Source of the DNA: Pirellulales bacterium
GTDB lineage: Bacteria; Planctomycetota; Planctomycetia; Pirellulales; Thermoguttaceae
Length of the DNA stretch: 16,551 bases
Assembly: GCA_030642635.1 (NCBI GenBank)
Contig: DAOWNK010000038.1
Coordinates: 1 to 16,551, forward strand
Direction of reading: 5' to 3'
Under the pieces are notes generated by a model. It was not told the DNA's origin. It saw nothing but the letters and a program-made list of their open reading frames with translations, and searched no databases. Below are positions 1 to 7,235 of this stretch, piece after piece; the first letter of the stretch is position 1; the number at the start of each line of letters is the position of its first letter. Both the position numbers and the translations under genes were made by a program.

Positions 1-149
1 ATCCGTTCGGCAGTGCACACTCCGGCGGTTTCAACATGGTGTTTTGCGACGGCTCGGTACGCATGATCAACTACAACATCGACGTCGAGACACATCGTCG
101 ATTAGGAAACCGAAAAGACGGACAGCCGATTGACGGCAGTAAATTCTAA
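1..149 (+). CDS. DUF1559 domain protein, C-terminal end (5' truncated by window)
   Basis: The open frame begins at base 3 and ends at TAA 147-149, giving 48 residues. It contains a His followed nine residues later by Asp-Gly (HSGGFNMVFCDGSV), the H-x9-DG signature of the C-terminus of planctomycete DUF1559 proteins. These proteins have a type IV pilin-like N-terminus and are thought to be cell-surface or secreted; their function is not established. The same signature occurs in the full-length DUF1559 gene at 4922-5866. The N-terminal part lies outside the window, so the pilin-like leader cannot be checked. The gap to the next gene (150-280) holds a probable promoter, so the oxidoreductase is probably transcribed separately. 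Confidence 0.85.
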   Translation, partial: PFGSAHSGGFNMVFCDGSVRMINYNIDVETHRRLGNRKDGQPIDGSKF

Positions 150-179
150 AAACAAAGGGGATCGGGGGTTGCGAGGGGC

Positions 180-208
180 TTGACAAACAAAATCGTATTG
201 TCCAAAAT
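180..208 (+). promoter_or_regulatory. Probable sigma70 promoter for the Gfo/Idh/MocA gene
   Basis: A perfect -35 hexamer TTGACA (180-185) is followed after 17 nt by CAAAAT (203-208), a 4/6 match to the -10 consensus. It lies about 70 nt upstream of the ATG at 281, in the only gap between the DUF1559 tail and the oxidoreductase. This is a consensus match only. Confidence 0.45.
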
Positions 209-280
209 AAACAGTTAGTCCATTCCAGTGAAAACGTCAACATACCCCATCACACACCACAATTAAAGGGAGCGAAAACC

Positions 281-1651
281 ATGGCGCGCACCCGGTATAC
301 TCGACGCGAAGCACTTAAGTCAAGCACAGCGGCATTCGCACTGCCGTATCTGATCCCCTCGTACGTCTTGGGTGCGGACGGACAGCCCGGGGCCAACGAC
401 AAGGTAAACGTGGGAGTCATCGGGCTGGGAGGTCGGGGACGAAGTCTCGCCCGCACTTGCATTGGACTCCCCGAAATGCGGCTGGCGGCCGTCTGCGACT
501 GCTTCGCGCCCCGGTGCGGCGCATTTGTTAAAGCAGCCGGAAAGGACCGGCATTGGGCGACCTACGAAGACTTCCGCGAAATGATAGAAAAGGAGAAGCT
601 CGACGGCGTGCTGGTCCAGACGACAACACACGCCCGGGCATGGGTAACCGTGCTGGCGATGCAGGCCGGCGCGGACGTCTACATCGAGAAGCCGATGTGC
701 CTGACGATCGCAGAAGGCCGACAGATGGTCACGGCGGCGCGAAAGTACAAACGCGTTACGCAAGTGGGCACGCAACAGCGATCCATACCGATAAACAACT
801 GGGCAAGCGACCTGGTCAAAAACGGCGCGCTGGGCAAGGTGCATACCGTAATCGCCCCGAACTTCGTCGGCCCGGACATCTGGACGCCCAAGCCGGCACA
901 GCCGATGCCAAAAGGCGGAAGCGAGGGCTGGTGGGATATCTGGACGAATCAGGCGGAATTCCGCCCGTATCATCCGCACATTCACTACAGTTGGCTCCGT
1001 TGGTGGGCATACGACGACGGCGGCCGATGCTTCGGGGGCGCACACTCCTACGATCAGGTGCAACGTGCGCTGGGCACCGACGAAACCGGGCCGGTCGAGG
1101 TCTGGCTGGAAGAACCGGTCAAGGTTATGGAGACCGGCAAGTTCGATACCCCAAAAGACGATCCTGACACGGGTTTGGAATACCGCCGATTGGCCCAAAA
1201 CGTTGTCGGGCCGAGGGCGAAAATCCGTATGAAATACGCCAACGGCACCGAACTGAGGCTCCATATGGACGGAGATCGCGGGCCGGGGCTGGGTGCGATC
1301 TTCGTGGGTGACAAAGGTAAACTCGAAATCAACCGCAACAAAATCGCCGCCAACCCAAAGGAGCTTATCACCACGCCGGACAACCCCGGCCCGAAAAAGG
1401 GCGAGATGCAGTACCACGTCGGAAATTGGGTCCAGTGCATCAAGACTCGCGGGCGATGCACGGCCGACATCGAGTACGGGCAACGCTCCGCGACGATTTG
1501 CAGCATGGTCAACATCGTTCGCAATATCGGCCAGGTCGGCAAAAAGCTCAAATGGGACCCCCAGTCCGAACGCTTCACCAACTGCGACGAGGCGAACAAG
1601 ATGCTCTCGCGCCCGCGACGCAAAGATTATGAATTGCCCGAGTTGACGTAG
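281..1651 (+). CDS. Gfo/Idh/MocA family oxidoreductase, Tat-exported
   Basis: A 456-residue protein with a twin-arginine signal (TRREALK, residues 7-13) followed by a hydrophobic stretch ending near Ala32, so export by the Tat system as a folded, cofactor-loaded enzyme is likely. The Rossmann dinucleotide loop GLGGRG is at residues 48-53 and the family EKP motif at 136-138; an H-x-x-D motif (HSYDQV) further on matches the usual catalytic His region. Family members oxidise or reduce sugars with bound NAD(P); many planctomycete members sit beside DUF1080 proteins, as here. Start ATG 281 is supported by AAAGGGAG upstream. The downstream DUF1080 gene is 46 nt away and probably co-transcribed. The substrate cannot be read from sequence; glucoside 3-dehydrogenation is an inference from the pairing with DUF1080. 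Confidence 0.9.
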   Translation: MARTRYTRREALKSSTAAFALPYLIPSYVLGADGQPGANDKVNVGVIGLGGRGRSLARTCIGLPEMRLAAVCDCFAPRCGAFVKAAGKDRHWATYEDFREMIEKEKLDGVLVQTTTHARAWVTVLAMQAGADVYIEKPMCLTIAEGRQMVTAARKYKRVTQVGTQQRSIPINNWASDLVKNGALGKVHTVIAPNFVGPDIWTPKPAQPMPKGGSEGWWDIWTNQAEFRPYHPHIHYSWLRWWAYDDGGRCFGGAHSYDQVQRALGTDETGPVEVWLEEPVKVMETGKFDTPKDDPDTGLEYRRLAQNVVGPRAKIRMKYANGTELRLHMDGDRGPGLGAIFVGDKGKLEINRNKIAANPKELITTPDNPGPKKGEMQYHVGNWVQCIKTRGRCTADIEYGQRSATICSMVNIVRNIGQVGKKLKWDPQSERFTNCDEANKMLSRPRRKDYELPELT

Positions 1652-1697
1652 TTGGCTTTATGGTCGAAACAACCAATTATTGAAAGGACCTTTTACT

Positions 1698-2087
1698 ATG
1701 CGAACCTTCAGCGTTTCCATCATCGGGTTTATTGTCTGCCTTGCACTGTCGCAACCGTCCGCCGGCAATCAGCCGGAGTTCGTGCCGTTGTTCGACGGCA
1801 AGACACTCGATGGCTGGCACACACTGCCCGGCGGAAATTGGGAATTCAAAGACGGCGTGCTCATCGGTACAAGCAAAAAGAGTGAGAAACGCCACAAACC
1901 GGGACAATGGAACCAGATGACCGTCTCTGCACACCGGCGGCACATCGTTGTGCACCTCAACGGCGTGAAGATTTCCGAGTTGAAAGACGACCCCGGCCGG
2001 CTCGAAGGCCATCTCGCATTGCAACTGCACGGCAACACAGATATGCACGTCGAGTTCAAGGACGTCGAGATACTTATTCCTCGTTGA
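1698..2087 (+). CDS. DUF1080 (3-keto-disaccharide hydrolase) protein, internally deleted
   Basis: 129 residues from ATG 1698, chosen over a TTG at 1680 because GAAAGGA (1682-1688) lies 9 nt before the ATG. A signal peptide (residues 1 to about 22) is followed by the typical family opening (FVPLFDGKTLDGWH, WEFKDGVLIG) and the typical family ending (KPGQWNQMTVSAH, IVVHLNGVKISEL, LALQLHG). The central strands, about 70-90 residues in usual family members of 200 residues or more, are missing: GTSKKSEKRH runs straight into KPGQWNQM in frame. DUF1080 proteins have a concanavalin-like fold and some cleave 3-keto-glycosides. With the core of the jelly roll gone this copy is probably inactive. It follows the Gfo/Idh/MocA gene, the usual pairing. 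Confidence 0.8.
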   Translation: MRTFSVSIIGFIVCLALSQPSAGNQPEFVPLFDGKTLDGWHTLPGGNWEFKDGVLIGTSKKSEKRHKPGQWNQMTVSAHRRHIVVHLNGVKISELKDDPGRLEGHLALQLHGNTDMHVEFKDVEILIPR

Positions 2088-2096
2088 TTTGACGGC

Positions 2097-2178
2097 AGCC
2101 GTCTTTGTAAGTTACCGCCTATCCCACGTAACTGACTCCTAGCAAGCCCTTGTTATCGGGTGGTTGCAACCAAAACAT
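2097..2178 (-). pseudogene. Remnant of a paralogue of the small lipoprotein gene
   Basis: Bases 2097-2121 match 4434-4458 exactly (25 nt) and 2122-2136 match 4536-4550 exactly (15 nt), with the 77 nt lying between these blocks in the intact gene absent here. On the minus strand, directly after the stop of the neighbouring oxidoreductase, the frame reads MFWLQPPDNKGLLGVSYVG then stop, against CWKQLPDADGLPGVSYVGDD in the lipoprotein at 4449-4898. It is therefore the 3' end of a second lipoprotein gene, cut at its 5' side and frameshifted by the 77-nt deletion. The flanking GACGG/CCGTC mini-hairpin with TTT (2091-2106) might act as a weak terminator for the plus-strand genes. Confidence 0.75.
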
Positions 2179-3519
2179 TTACAGTGTCCACCCTTGTCGA
2201 TAGTCTCGTGCGATGAATTTCTGGGCTTCCGTGCAGTTGGTCACTTTCAAGTTCACGGGGTCCCACAGGAGCTTTTTTCCGGCGCGATATGCCACGTTGC
2301 CCAGCAGGACCGCTTCGGTCAGGGGGCCTGAGTAATCGAAATTACAGGTGGTTTGGCTGCCGGTTTTGCAGGCGACAATCCACTCCTTATGATGGCCCAC
2401 GGACGCCGGGATCGTCGGTTCCGGCGGCTGGAAGTCGGCGAATTCCGACTTGGGCAACAACGCCCGCTTGCCGTAGTTGGCCACCAACATTCCCTTTTCA
2501 CCGACAAACAATATCCCGGCTCCCCACCCGGTCACCTTCTTTTCCTCAGATACCCGAGGGCTGCCATCGCCATGGTACCAGGACAACTTCACCGGCGGCA
2601 TGTCACCCCGGGCGGGGAATTCCCAGTGGACGGTCAACGAGTCAGATGTAGATTCGGAGTGGGCCGGAGGACCTTCGGCTTCGACCGACGTAGGATGGCG
2701 CAACTTCAGCGCCCAGAACGGCAGATCGATTAGATGACAGCCAAGATTCCCCAGGGTGCCACCGCCGAAATCCCACCAATAATGCCAATCGTGAGGAACA
2801 TAGCATGGGTGGTGCGGACGATAGGGCGCCGGGCCGAGCCATAGATCCCATTTCAGTTGCGGCGGAACCGGCTGGCTTTGCTTGGGGCGACCGATCAGGC
2901 CCCAATTCTTACACAGTGAGACGGGACGGCGCCAGACGTGGCATTCCCGTACCGGCCCGATCGCGCCAGACTGGATCAACTCGACCACGCGGCGGTAGTT
3001 ATCGCCGGCGTGAATCTGTGTGCCCATCTGCGTGACCACTTTGTTCTCGGCGGCCACCTCGACCATCACCCGAGCCTCGTAGACCGAATGGGCAAGCGGC
3101 TTTTCACAGTAGCAGTGCTTGCCCATCTTCATGGCCATCACGCTGGCCGGGGCGTGTGTATGATTGGGCGTGCTGACCACCACGGCATCGATCTGCTTAC
3201 CCATCTCGTCCAGCATCTTGCGGAAGTCGTGGTACTTTTTGGCCTTTGGGAAGCTCTCGAACACTTCACCCGCCAGGGGGCGGGCATACCATTCGACCTT
3301 ATGTCGCCAGTCCACATCACACAGCGCAACGATGTTCTCGGTGTGGAAATGGCGGTTGAGGTTTTCACCGCCCCGGCCGCCGGCGCCGATCATCGCGATG
3401 TTGAGTTTTTCATTGGGTGATTTACTCTCGGCCCCGGCACTTCCACCGGACAGCCAGACTCCGACGCCGGCCAGCGCGGCGTTCCGCAGTATTTCACGAC
3501 GATTGAGGTGGTTCAACAT
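2179..3519 (-). CDS. Gfo/Idh/MocA family oxidoreductase, Tat-exported
   Basis: 446 residues. A Tat signal (NRREILR, residues 6-12) with an Ala/Gly-rich hydrophobic stretch ends around residue 31. The dinucleotide-binding loop GAGGRG is at 45-50, EKP at 139-141, and the family G-x-H-x-x-D motif appears as GCHLID. The C-terminus (VTNCTEAQKFI...) resembles that of the first oxidoreductase (FTNCDEANKML...), but the proteins are diverged, so this is not a recent duplicate. The start ATG 3519 lies 1 nt after the stop of the upstream DUF1080 gene, with AGGAG inside that gene's last codons, so translation is probably coupled. The role is inferred: sugar oxidation outside the cytoplasm together with the DUF1080 partner. 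Confidence 0.9.
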   Translation of the reverse strand: MLNHLNRREILRNAALAGVGVWLSGGSAGAESKSPNEKLNIAMIGAGGRGGENLNRHFHTENIVALCDVDWRHKVEWYARPLAGEVFESFPKAKKYHDFRKMLDEMGKQIDAVVVSTPNHTHAPASVMAMKMGKHCYCEKPLAHSVYEARVMVEVAAENKVVTQMGTQIHAGDNYRRVVELIQSGAIGPVRECHVWRRPVSLCKNWGLIGRPKQSQPVPPQLKWDLWLGPAPYRPHHPCYVPHDWHYWWDFGGGTLGNLGCHLIDLPFWALKLRHPTSVEAEGPPAHSESTSDSLTVHWEFPARGDMPPVKLSWYHGDGSPRVSEEKKVTGWGAGILFVGEKGMLVANYGKRALLPKSEFADFQPPEPTIPASVGHHKEWIVACKTGSQTTCNFDYSGPLTEAVLLGNVAYRAGKKLLWDPVNLKVTNCTEAQKFIARDYRQGWTL

Positions 3520-3520
3520 A

Positions 3521-4408
3521 TTATGGTTCTCCTAAGAACGTGTTTTCAGGGGATATCGAGACCTTACCGAGCGGCCAAAGCTCCCAGCGGCGAATGTAAA
3601 CCTCGGCCAGTTCAGACTGTATGAGAATCTTACCAGCCGAAGGGTACGCATCGAAAGCTTCGTTGACCACAACGCCGTTTACTTTGTTGATAATGTGCCC
3701 ACCGTCACAAATCACCTCCATCCGGGTCCACTCGCCATGAGGGCCGTCGATATCGTTCTTGCCGCGGAAGCCCAGGGTGTCTTTCCAGTCCGGGTCGCGG
3801 CCAAGCCAGTTGATGCGTTGCCCTGCCGAGAAGGTCTTCTTCCGGTCTCCCTTTTTCCAAACCGTTTCGCCGTCGCGATCCTTCGTCACTTCGGCGGTCA
3901 GCGATAACGGCACCGGACTGCCGTCGGCGTACTTGCCCGGGACGATGATGAAATCACCCACGCCACCCTCAATAATCTGGGCCTCAATCGACGCCATGAA
4001 CCGGTTGGCATAGTTGCCGTCCGGGCCGACACAATGGACCAACACTCCCGTGTCCCGGGCGCGATCCTTTCGTTCTCCCCACGTTTGCTCGCCCCACTTG
4101 AATTCGACAATCAGGTGGTAGTTCTTGTATTCCTTCTTCGTACAGACGTAACCGATCCCGTTGCCCGAGATGTGCAGCATCCCGTCCTGAATAGTGAAGA
4201 CATTATGCGGGTCTTGATACTTCGTGTCTTTGAGCCACGTGTACAAGCCGCCGAGGTCCATGCCGTTGAACAGCCTGATCGCGCCCTCCCTGGGGCTGAT
4301 CGGCTCTTTCCCATTGGCGTCCTCGGCAGATACTTGTGCTGCAAAAACTGAGAGCGACACTAAACAGGCGCAACAGACGCAAGCTGTGATAAACTTAACT
4401 CGTCTCAT
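3521..4408 (-). CDS. DUF1080 (3-keto-disaccharide hydrolase) protein, intact
   Basis: 295 residues with a signal peptide (residues 1 to about 28, ending VSAED) and a complete DUF1080 domain: opening AIRLFNGMDLGGLYTW, then FTIQDGMLHISG, YHLIVEFKWGE, DTGVLVHCVGPDG, EAQIIEGG, EWTRMEVICDGG, NKVNGVVVNEA and ILIQSELAEVYIRRWELWPL. The GVLVHC...EAQIIEGG core, missing from the copy at 1698-2087, is present here. Some family members hydrolyse 3-keto-glucosides made by Gfo/Idh/MocA dehydrogenases; the partner oxidoreductase follows 1 nt downstream. Start ATG 4408 has GGAGGA about 9 nt upstream. The upstream lipoprotein gene ends 40 nt away, so one transcript probably covers both. Confidence 0.88.
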   Translation of the reverse strand: MRRVKFITACVCCACLVSLSVFAAQVSAEDANGKEPISPREGAIRLFNGMDLGGLYTWLKDTKYQDPHNVFTIQDGMLHISGNGIGYVCTKKEYKNYHLIVEFKWGEQTWGERKDRARDTGVLVHCVGPDGNYANRFMASIEAQIIEGGVGDFIIVPGKYADGSPVPLSLTAEVTKDRDGETVWKKGDRKKTFSAGQRINWLGRDPDWKDTLGFRGKNDIDGPHGEWTRMEVICDGGHIINKVNGVVVNEAFDAYPSAGKILIQSELAEVYIRRWELWPLGKVSISPENTFLGEP

Positions 4409-4448
4409 CGTCGGGGTTCCTCCAAAAGAGTCAAGCCGTCTTTGTAAG

Positions 4449-4898
4449 TTACCGCCTACGCGGCACGTCGCAGATAACCTTCACCGGTTCACGCGAGCCT
4501 GGTTCGACTACAAGGCCGGGCGCTTCGTAATCGTCTCCCACGTAACTGACACCCGGCAGGCCGTCGGCATCGGGCAGTTGTTTCCAGCATTCGATACGAA
4601 CTTTGTATTTTCCCGGCAAAAGTCCGTCGCCCGGGCGGAATGAGGTTACGGTAAACTTGCCGTTCACATCGAAATTCCCGCTGGCCGGCCGACACGGTGA
4701 GTTGCTCGATACGTCAACCGGCACAAAGTAAACGGTTCCCGCAGCCGGGCACGGGCCGCCGTCGAATGTCACGTGCCCTCGGACTTTAATCGTCTCAGGC
4801 CCACTGTGCGTGCAACCGGCCGTCGGCAGAACCAACAACAAGACGATCAATGTATAACCCGCCACGCAGTTCTTCTTCATATCTTTGTAATTGTTCAC
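4449..4898 (-). CDS. Small lipoprotein with transthyretin-like (carboxypeptidase regulatory-like) fold
   Basis: The frame is open from GTG 4910. GTG 4898 is preferred because AGGTG lies 9 nt upstream; ATG 4880 is also possible. The N-terminus has a basic start, a hydrophobic segment (TLIVLLLVLPTAG) and a Cys, a lipobox-like LPTAGC with Thr instead of the common Leu at -3. The mature part has the usual features of planctomycete transthyretin-like lipoproteins: VRGHVTFDGGP, TVYFVPVD, NGKFTVTSF, LLPGKYKVRIE. Such genes often follow DUF1559 genes, as here: the DUF1559 stop is about 23 nt upstream. The function is unknown; an envelope-anchored beta-sandwich is likely. A degraded paralogue of its 3' end lies at 2097-2178. 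Confidence 0.82.
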   Translation of the reverse strand: MNNYKDMKKNCVAGYTLIVLLLVLPTAGCTHSGPETIKVRGHVTFDGGPCPAAGTVYFVPVDVSSNSPCRPASGNFDVNGKFTVTSFRPGDGLLPGKYKVRIECWKQLPDADGLPGVSYVGDDYEAPGLVVEPGSREPVKVICDVPRRR

Positions 4899-4921
4899 GG
4901 TCCGTTTCACCTGACGTTCTA

Positions 4922-5866
4922 CTACGGTACGGTCACCACTTCGCCGCCTGCACGCGTGCCCAACCCGTTGAACAACCGATAGTCGATCGATTCTGAGAAG
5001 AAATGAACGCTACCGTCGCCCATCACAAAATTGGCCCCGCCGGGGTGCAGGCTCTTGTATCCGCATGTGCGGAACCACCGCCCGTCCTGACCCCCGTCAT
5101 TTTCCATGATATTGATGGGTATTTGGGTCCACCCTATGGGGCGATTGCAGTGGTATGCCCCGGCGAAGACGCAGTGTCCCGGCAGTGTCTCACCGGCCAT
5201 AATCGTGTTGCTCAGGCCGTCCGAAACCTCCGCAAAACGGATACTCCTGTAGTCCATGCCGAACAGGCCCACAAAGTTTCCCCGGGGTTGCTCTGCGCCG
5301 GACGCCCAGCCCTGGCAGCAATAGCACTCCGGGTCGCCAGGTGTGTCCTTGTTGCACTCACAGAATACGCAGGCGTTATCCGCCGAGTGGCCCTCGTGCG
5401 TCGGGCCTGCGCAAGCTAGGTACCAAAGCCCCATGGAGCCCGGCGGGTTCTTGTAGTCGAAGATGCGCCCGCCGATCAGCGGGTCGTGTCCTTGTGGATC
5501 GCTCGGGCAGATGTACGTGGGAATAACCGTCTGGACGGCCTGCCGGTTGGCCTGGTCGGCCATCGGCTTGTTGAAATCAAACAGATCGTAGACGTTCTGA
5601 TATTCCAGAAACGGCAATATGGCGGCCGTCCAGGTACTCATTGCAATCGGCGGACCGGCGTTCTGCGAGGCGAACGGCAGGGTCGAATTGGCCGTGTGGT
5701 AATTGTGCATGGCCAAACCGATTTGTCTCAGGTGGTTGGAACATTGCATCCGCCGTGCCGCCTCGCGCGCTGCCTGCACCGCCGGCAGCAGCAGCGCGAT
5801 CAGAATACCGATGATCGCTATAACGACCAAAAGCTCTATCAGGGTGAAAGCACTTTGTCGTTTCAC
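4922..5866 (-). CDS. DUF1559 protein with type IV pilin-like N-terminus
   Basis: 314 residues from GTG 5866. The frame stays open to 6109, but the family N-terminus starts at VKRQSAFTLIELLVVIAIIG and the upstream part crosses a repeat, so the longer start is rejected. The first 30 residues carry a prepilin-like motif (AFTLIELLVV with Glu at position 5 after the expected cleavage site; Ala replaces the usual Gly before it) and LLPAVQAAREAARR. The C-terminus has H-x9-DG (HPGGANFVMGDGSV). There is a Cys cluster (CVFCECNK, ECYCCQG) in the middle. DUF1559 proteins are abundant in Planctomycetota; pseudopilin or surface roles are suspected but not shown. No clear Shine-Dalgarno is seen. The lipoprotein gene follows closely. 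Confidence 0.9.
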   Translation of the reverse strand: MKRQSAFTLIELLVVIAIIGILIALLLPAVQAAREAARRMQCSNHLRQIGLAMHNYHTANSTLPFASQNAGPPIAMSTWTAAILPFLEYQNVYDLFDFNKPMADQANRQAVQTVIPTYICPSDPQGHDPLIGGRIFDYKNPPGSMGLWYLACAGPTHEGHSADNACVFCECNKDTPGDPECYCCQGWASGAEQPRGNFVGLFGMDYRSIRFAEVSDGLSNTIMAGETLPGHCVFAGAYHCNRPIGWTQIPINIMENDGGQDGRWFRTCGYKSLHPGGANFVMGDGSVHFFSESIDYRLFNGLGTRAGGEVVTVP

Positions 5867-5935
5867 TGTACGGTTTCCATGCTTATTATTACTCAAAGCT
5901 GCGTAGCATATCTTGGCAGTTCCAGATTTTACGCA

Positions 5936-6026
5936 GCCAAACGCCCCGGGACTGCGGTCCCGGGGGGAAAGAATACTACCCAAACCGCCAAAACATCCCC
6001 GGGACCGCAGTCCCGGGGCGTTTGGC
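5936..6026. repeat. Pair of 30-bp inverted palindromic repeats
   Basis: Left arm 5936-5965 and right arm 5997-6026 are perfect reverse complements over 30 bp, separated by 31 nt. Each arm is itself a palindrome (CCCCGGGAC, 4-nt loop, GTCCCGGGG). The element lies between the stop of the PEP-CTERM genes and the DUF1559 start, and could end transcription from upstream, although no T-run follows on either strand. A shorter relative occurs at 13343-13365, which suggests a dispersed REP-like family. Confidence 0.85.
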
Positions 6027-6065
6027 GGTATACACCGGTCGGCAACACGGTAGTGTTGCAGCAAG

Positions 6066-6179
6066 TTAGCCGTGCAGTCGTCGCCGACGCCACCACATGG
6101 CCACCGCACCGATCAGCCCGGTGATGAAAAGGACCACGCTGGACGGTTCCGGGACGACCTCTTGGGAACCCAAAATCAT
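6066..6179 (-). CDS. 37-codon free-standing PEP-CTERM tail (coupled small ORF or remnant)
   Basis: ATG 6179 overlaps the TGA of the LamG gene as ATGA, in another frame, with AGAGGAG immediately before it. The peptide is MILGSQEVVPEPSSVV, then a hydrophobic helix (LFITGLIGAVAMWW) and a basic end RRRRLHG. This is a complete PEP-CTERM sorting signal: VPEP, membrane helix, Arg cluster. No body precedes it. It could be the 3' remnant of a deleted PEP-CTERM gene, a coupled micro-ORF, or an alternative tail reached by frameshifting. The signal itself is clear; whether it is expressed is not. Confidence 0.5.
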   Translation of the reverse strand: MILGSQEVVPEPSSVVLFITGLIGAVAMWWRRRRLHG

Positions 6180-7111
6180 CTCCTCTTCCGGCGATACAAC
6201 ACCAGCGCCATCGCCAGCAAACCGCTCAGCAGCAGTACCACCGATCCCGGCTCGGGCACAGCCAGGTTGAAGGTGTCGCGGACCACGTTCGAGTAACGCA
6301 CCTCGTCGATGTCGCCGTCGAGATTGCCTCCCCCTTCCCCGGCCCAAATTTGCCCGGTACTGGCGGCGAAAGCCTTTAAGTCCTTCAAACTCTCAATGGT
6401 GTCGCCAAGCTTAGTGCCTGCCCGGCTCGATGCGCCCAGGCTGGTTACCGGATCGCAAAAGAACTCCACCGTGCTGTCGTTGTCCGTGGCGAGGCCATTA
6501 TTATCATAAGTCACGGCCAGGTGGTACCACGTGTCTGCCGAAAAAGTCACAGCCTGCGTGGAATTAACTCCGAGGACACCATTATCCGAGTCCCGCGCTA
6601 TTAACTTTAGTTTGCTATCGGCGAGTATCTGAAACTGCACGAGTGGGCATGAACCCGTCGGGTCGTCATTTACCCGAAATATCCCGTCGCCATTTAAGCC
6701 GGGATTGCGTATCCACGCTTCGATAGTGAACGTGGTGGTTGACAGCGTGGGCAGGGCCTCGCCCACACGGAGCATTCTTCTGGCACTAGTTATATTAGCG
6801 GCAACACCAAGGCCGTTCGGCCCGGAAACACCCTGGAAAGGCGAACCCGCGGCGTCAGACCCGTCGACGTCAATCTTAGTGGTTCGCAGGTGTTTGTTGC
6901 TCGACGAATCATCGATGAAATAATCCGTCGTGGAGGTGCTGACCTGGTAAGTCGTCTCGTTCAGATGGTACAGCAGTGCGGTGTCGGAATCGTTGGCATA
7001 CGGCTGCACGATCTCCGCCTGCACCATGCCGACCATACCGAACAACACCGTCACGATGGACAGTGTTACGATTGTCAGAACAGCCTGTCGATTTACTTTG
7101 AACATAAACAT
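6176..7111 (-). CDS. LamG-like PEP-CTERM exported protein
   Basis: 311 residues from ATG 7111, chosen because GGGAG lies 7 nt upstream and a signal peptide follows (VLTIVTLSIVTVLFGMVGMVQA). The body resembles LamG/concanavalin-like laminin-G folds: FTIEAWIRNPG, FQILADSKLKLIARD, TWYHLAVTYDNNG, GDIDEVRYSNVVR. The C-terminus is a PEP-CTERM signal (VPEPGSVVLLLSGLLAMALVLYRRKRR): VPEP, membrane helix, basic cluster, normally processed by exosortase during export. Such proteins may bind or act on extracellular glycans. A second PEP-CTERM tail overlaps the stop codon. It is divergent from the regulator at 7565-8713. Confidence 0.85.
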   Translation of the reverse strand: MFMFKVNRQAVLTIVTLSIVTVLFGMVGMVQAEIVQPYANDSDTALLYHLNETTYQVSTSTTDYFIDDSSSNKHLRTTKIDVDGSDAAGSPFQGVSGPNGLGVAANITSARRMLRVGEALPTLSTTTFTIEAWIRNPGLNGDGIFRVNDDPTGSCPLVQFQILADSKLKLIARDSDNGVLGVNSTQAVTFSADTWYHLAVTYDNNGLATDNDSTVEFFCDPVTSLGASSRAGTKLGDTIESLKDLKAFAASTGQIWAGEGGGNLDGDIDEVRYSNVVRDTFNLAVPEPGSVVLLLSGLLAMALVLYRRKRR

Positions 7112-7206
7112 AATCGTTCTCCCGTGTTGTGAAAGAAAAGAAAAGAAACTACTCGAACTAATTGGAATCCACCGGGGCGGATACGCCAAATATTTCTTCG
7201 GGTTTC

Positions 7207-7235
7207 GGGGAGCAGGCCACTTCGGCCTGCTCCCC
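7207..7235. repeat. 12-bp perfect hairpin, REP-like
   Basis: GGGGAGCAGGCC (7207-7218) and GGCCTGCTCCCC (7224-7235) pair perfectly around a 5-nt loop. No T-run follows on either strand, so it is more like a palindromic repeat than an intrinsic terminator. Confidence 0.8.

Noticed and set aside
320..1483. 387-codon minus-strand open frame opposite the first oxidoreductase
   Set aside because: Shadow of the Gfo/Idh/MocA coding frame; no recognisable domain and no start signal.
5867..6109. 81-residue N-terminal extension of the DUF1559 protein
   Set aside because: It reads through the 30-bp palindromes; the pilin-like leader must be close to the N-terminus, so GTG 5866 is used.
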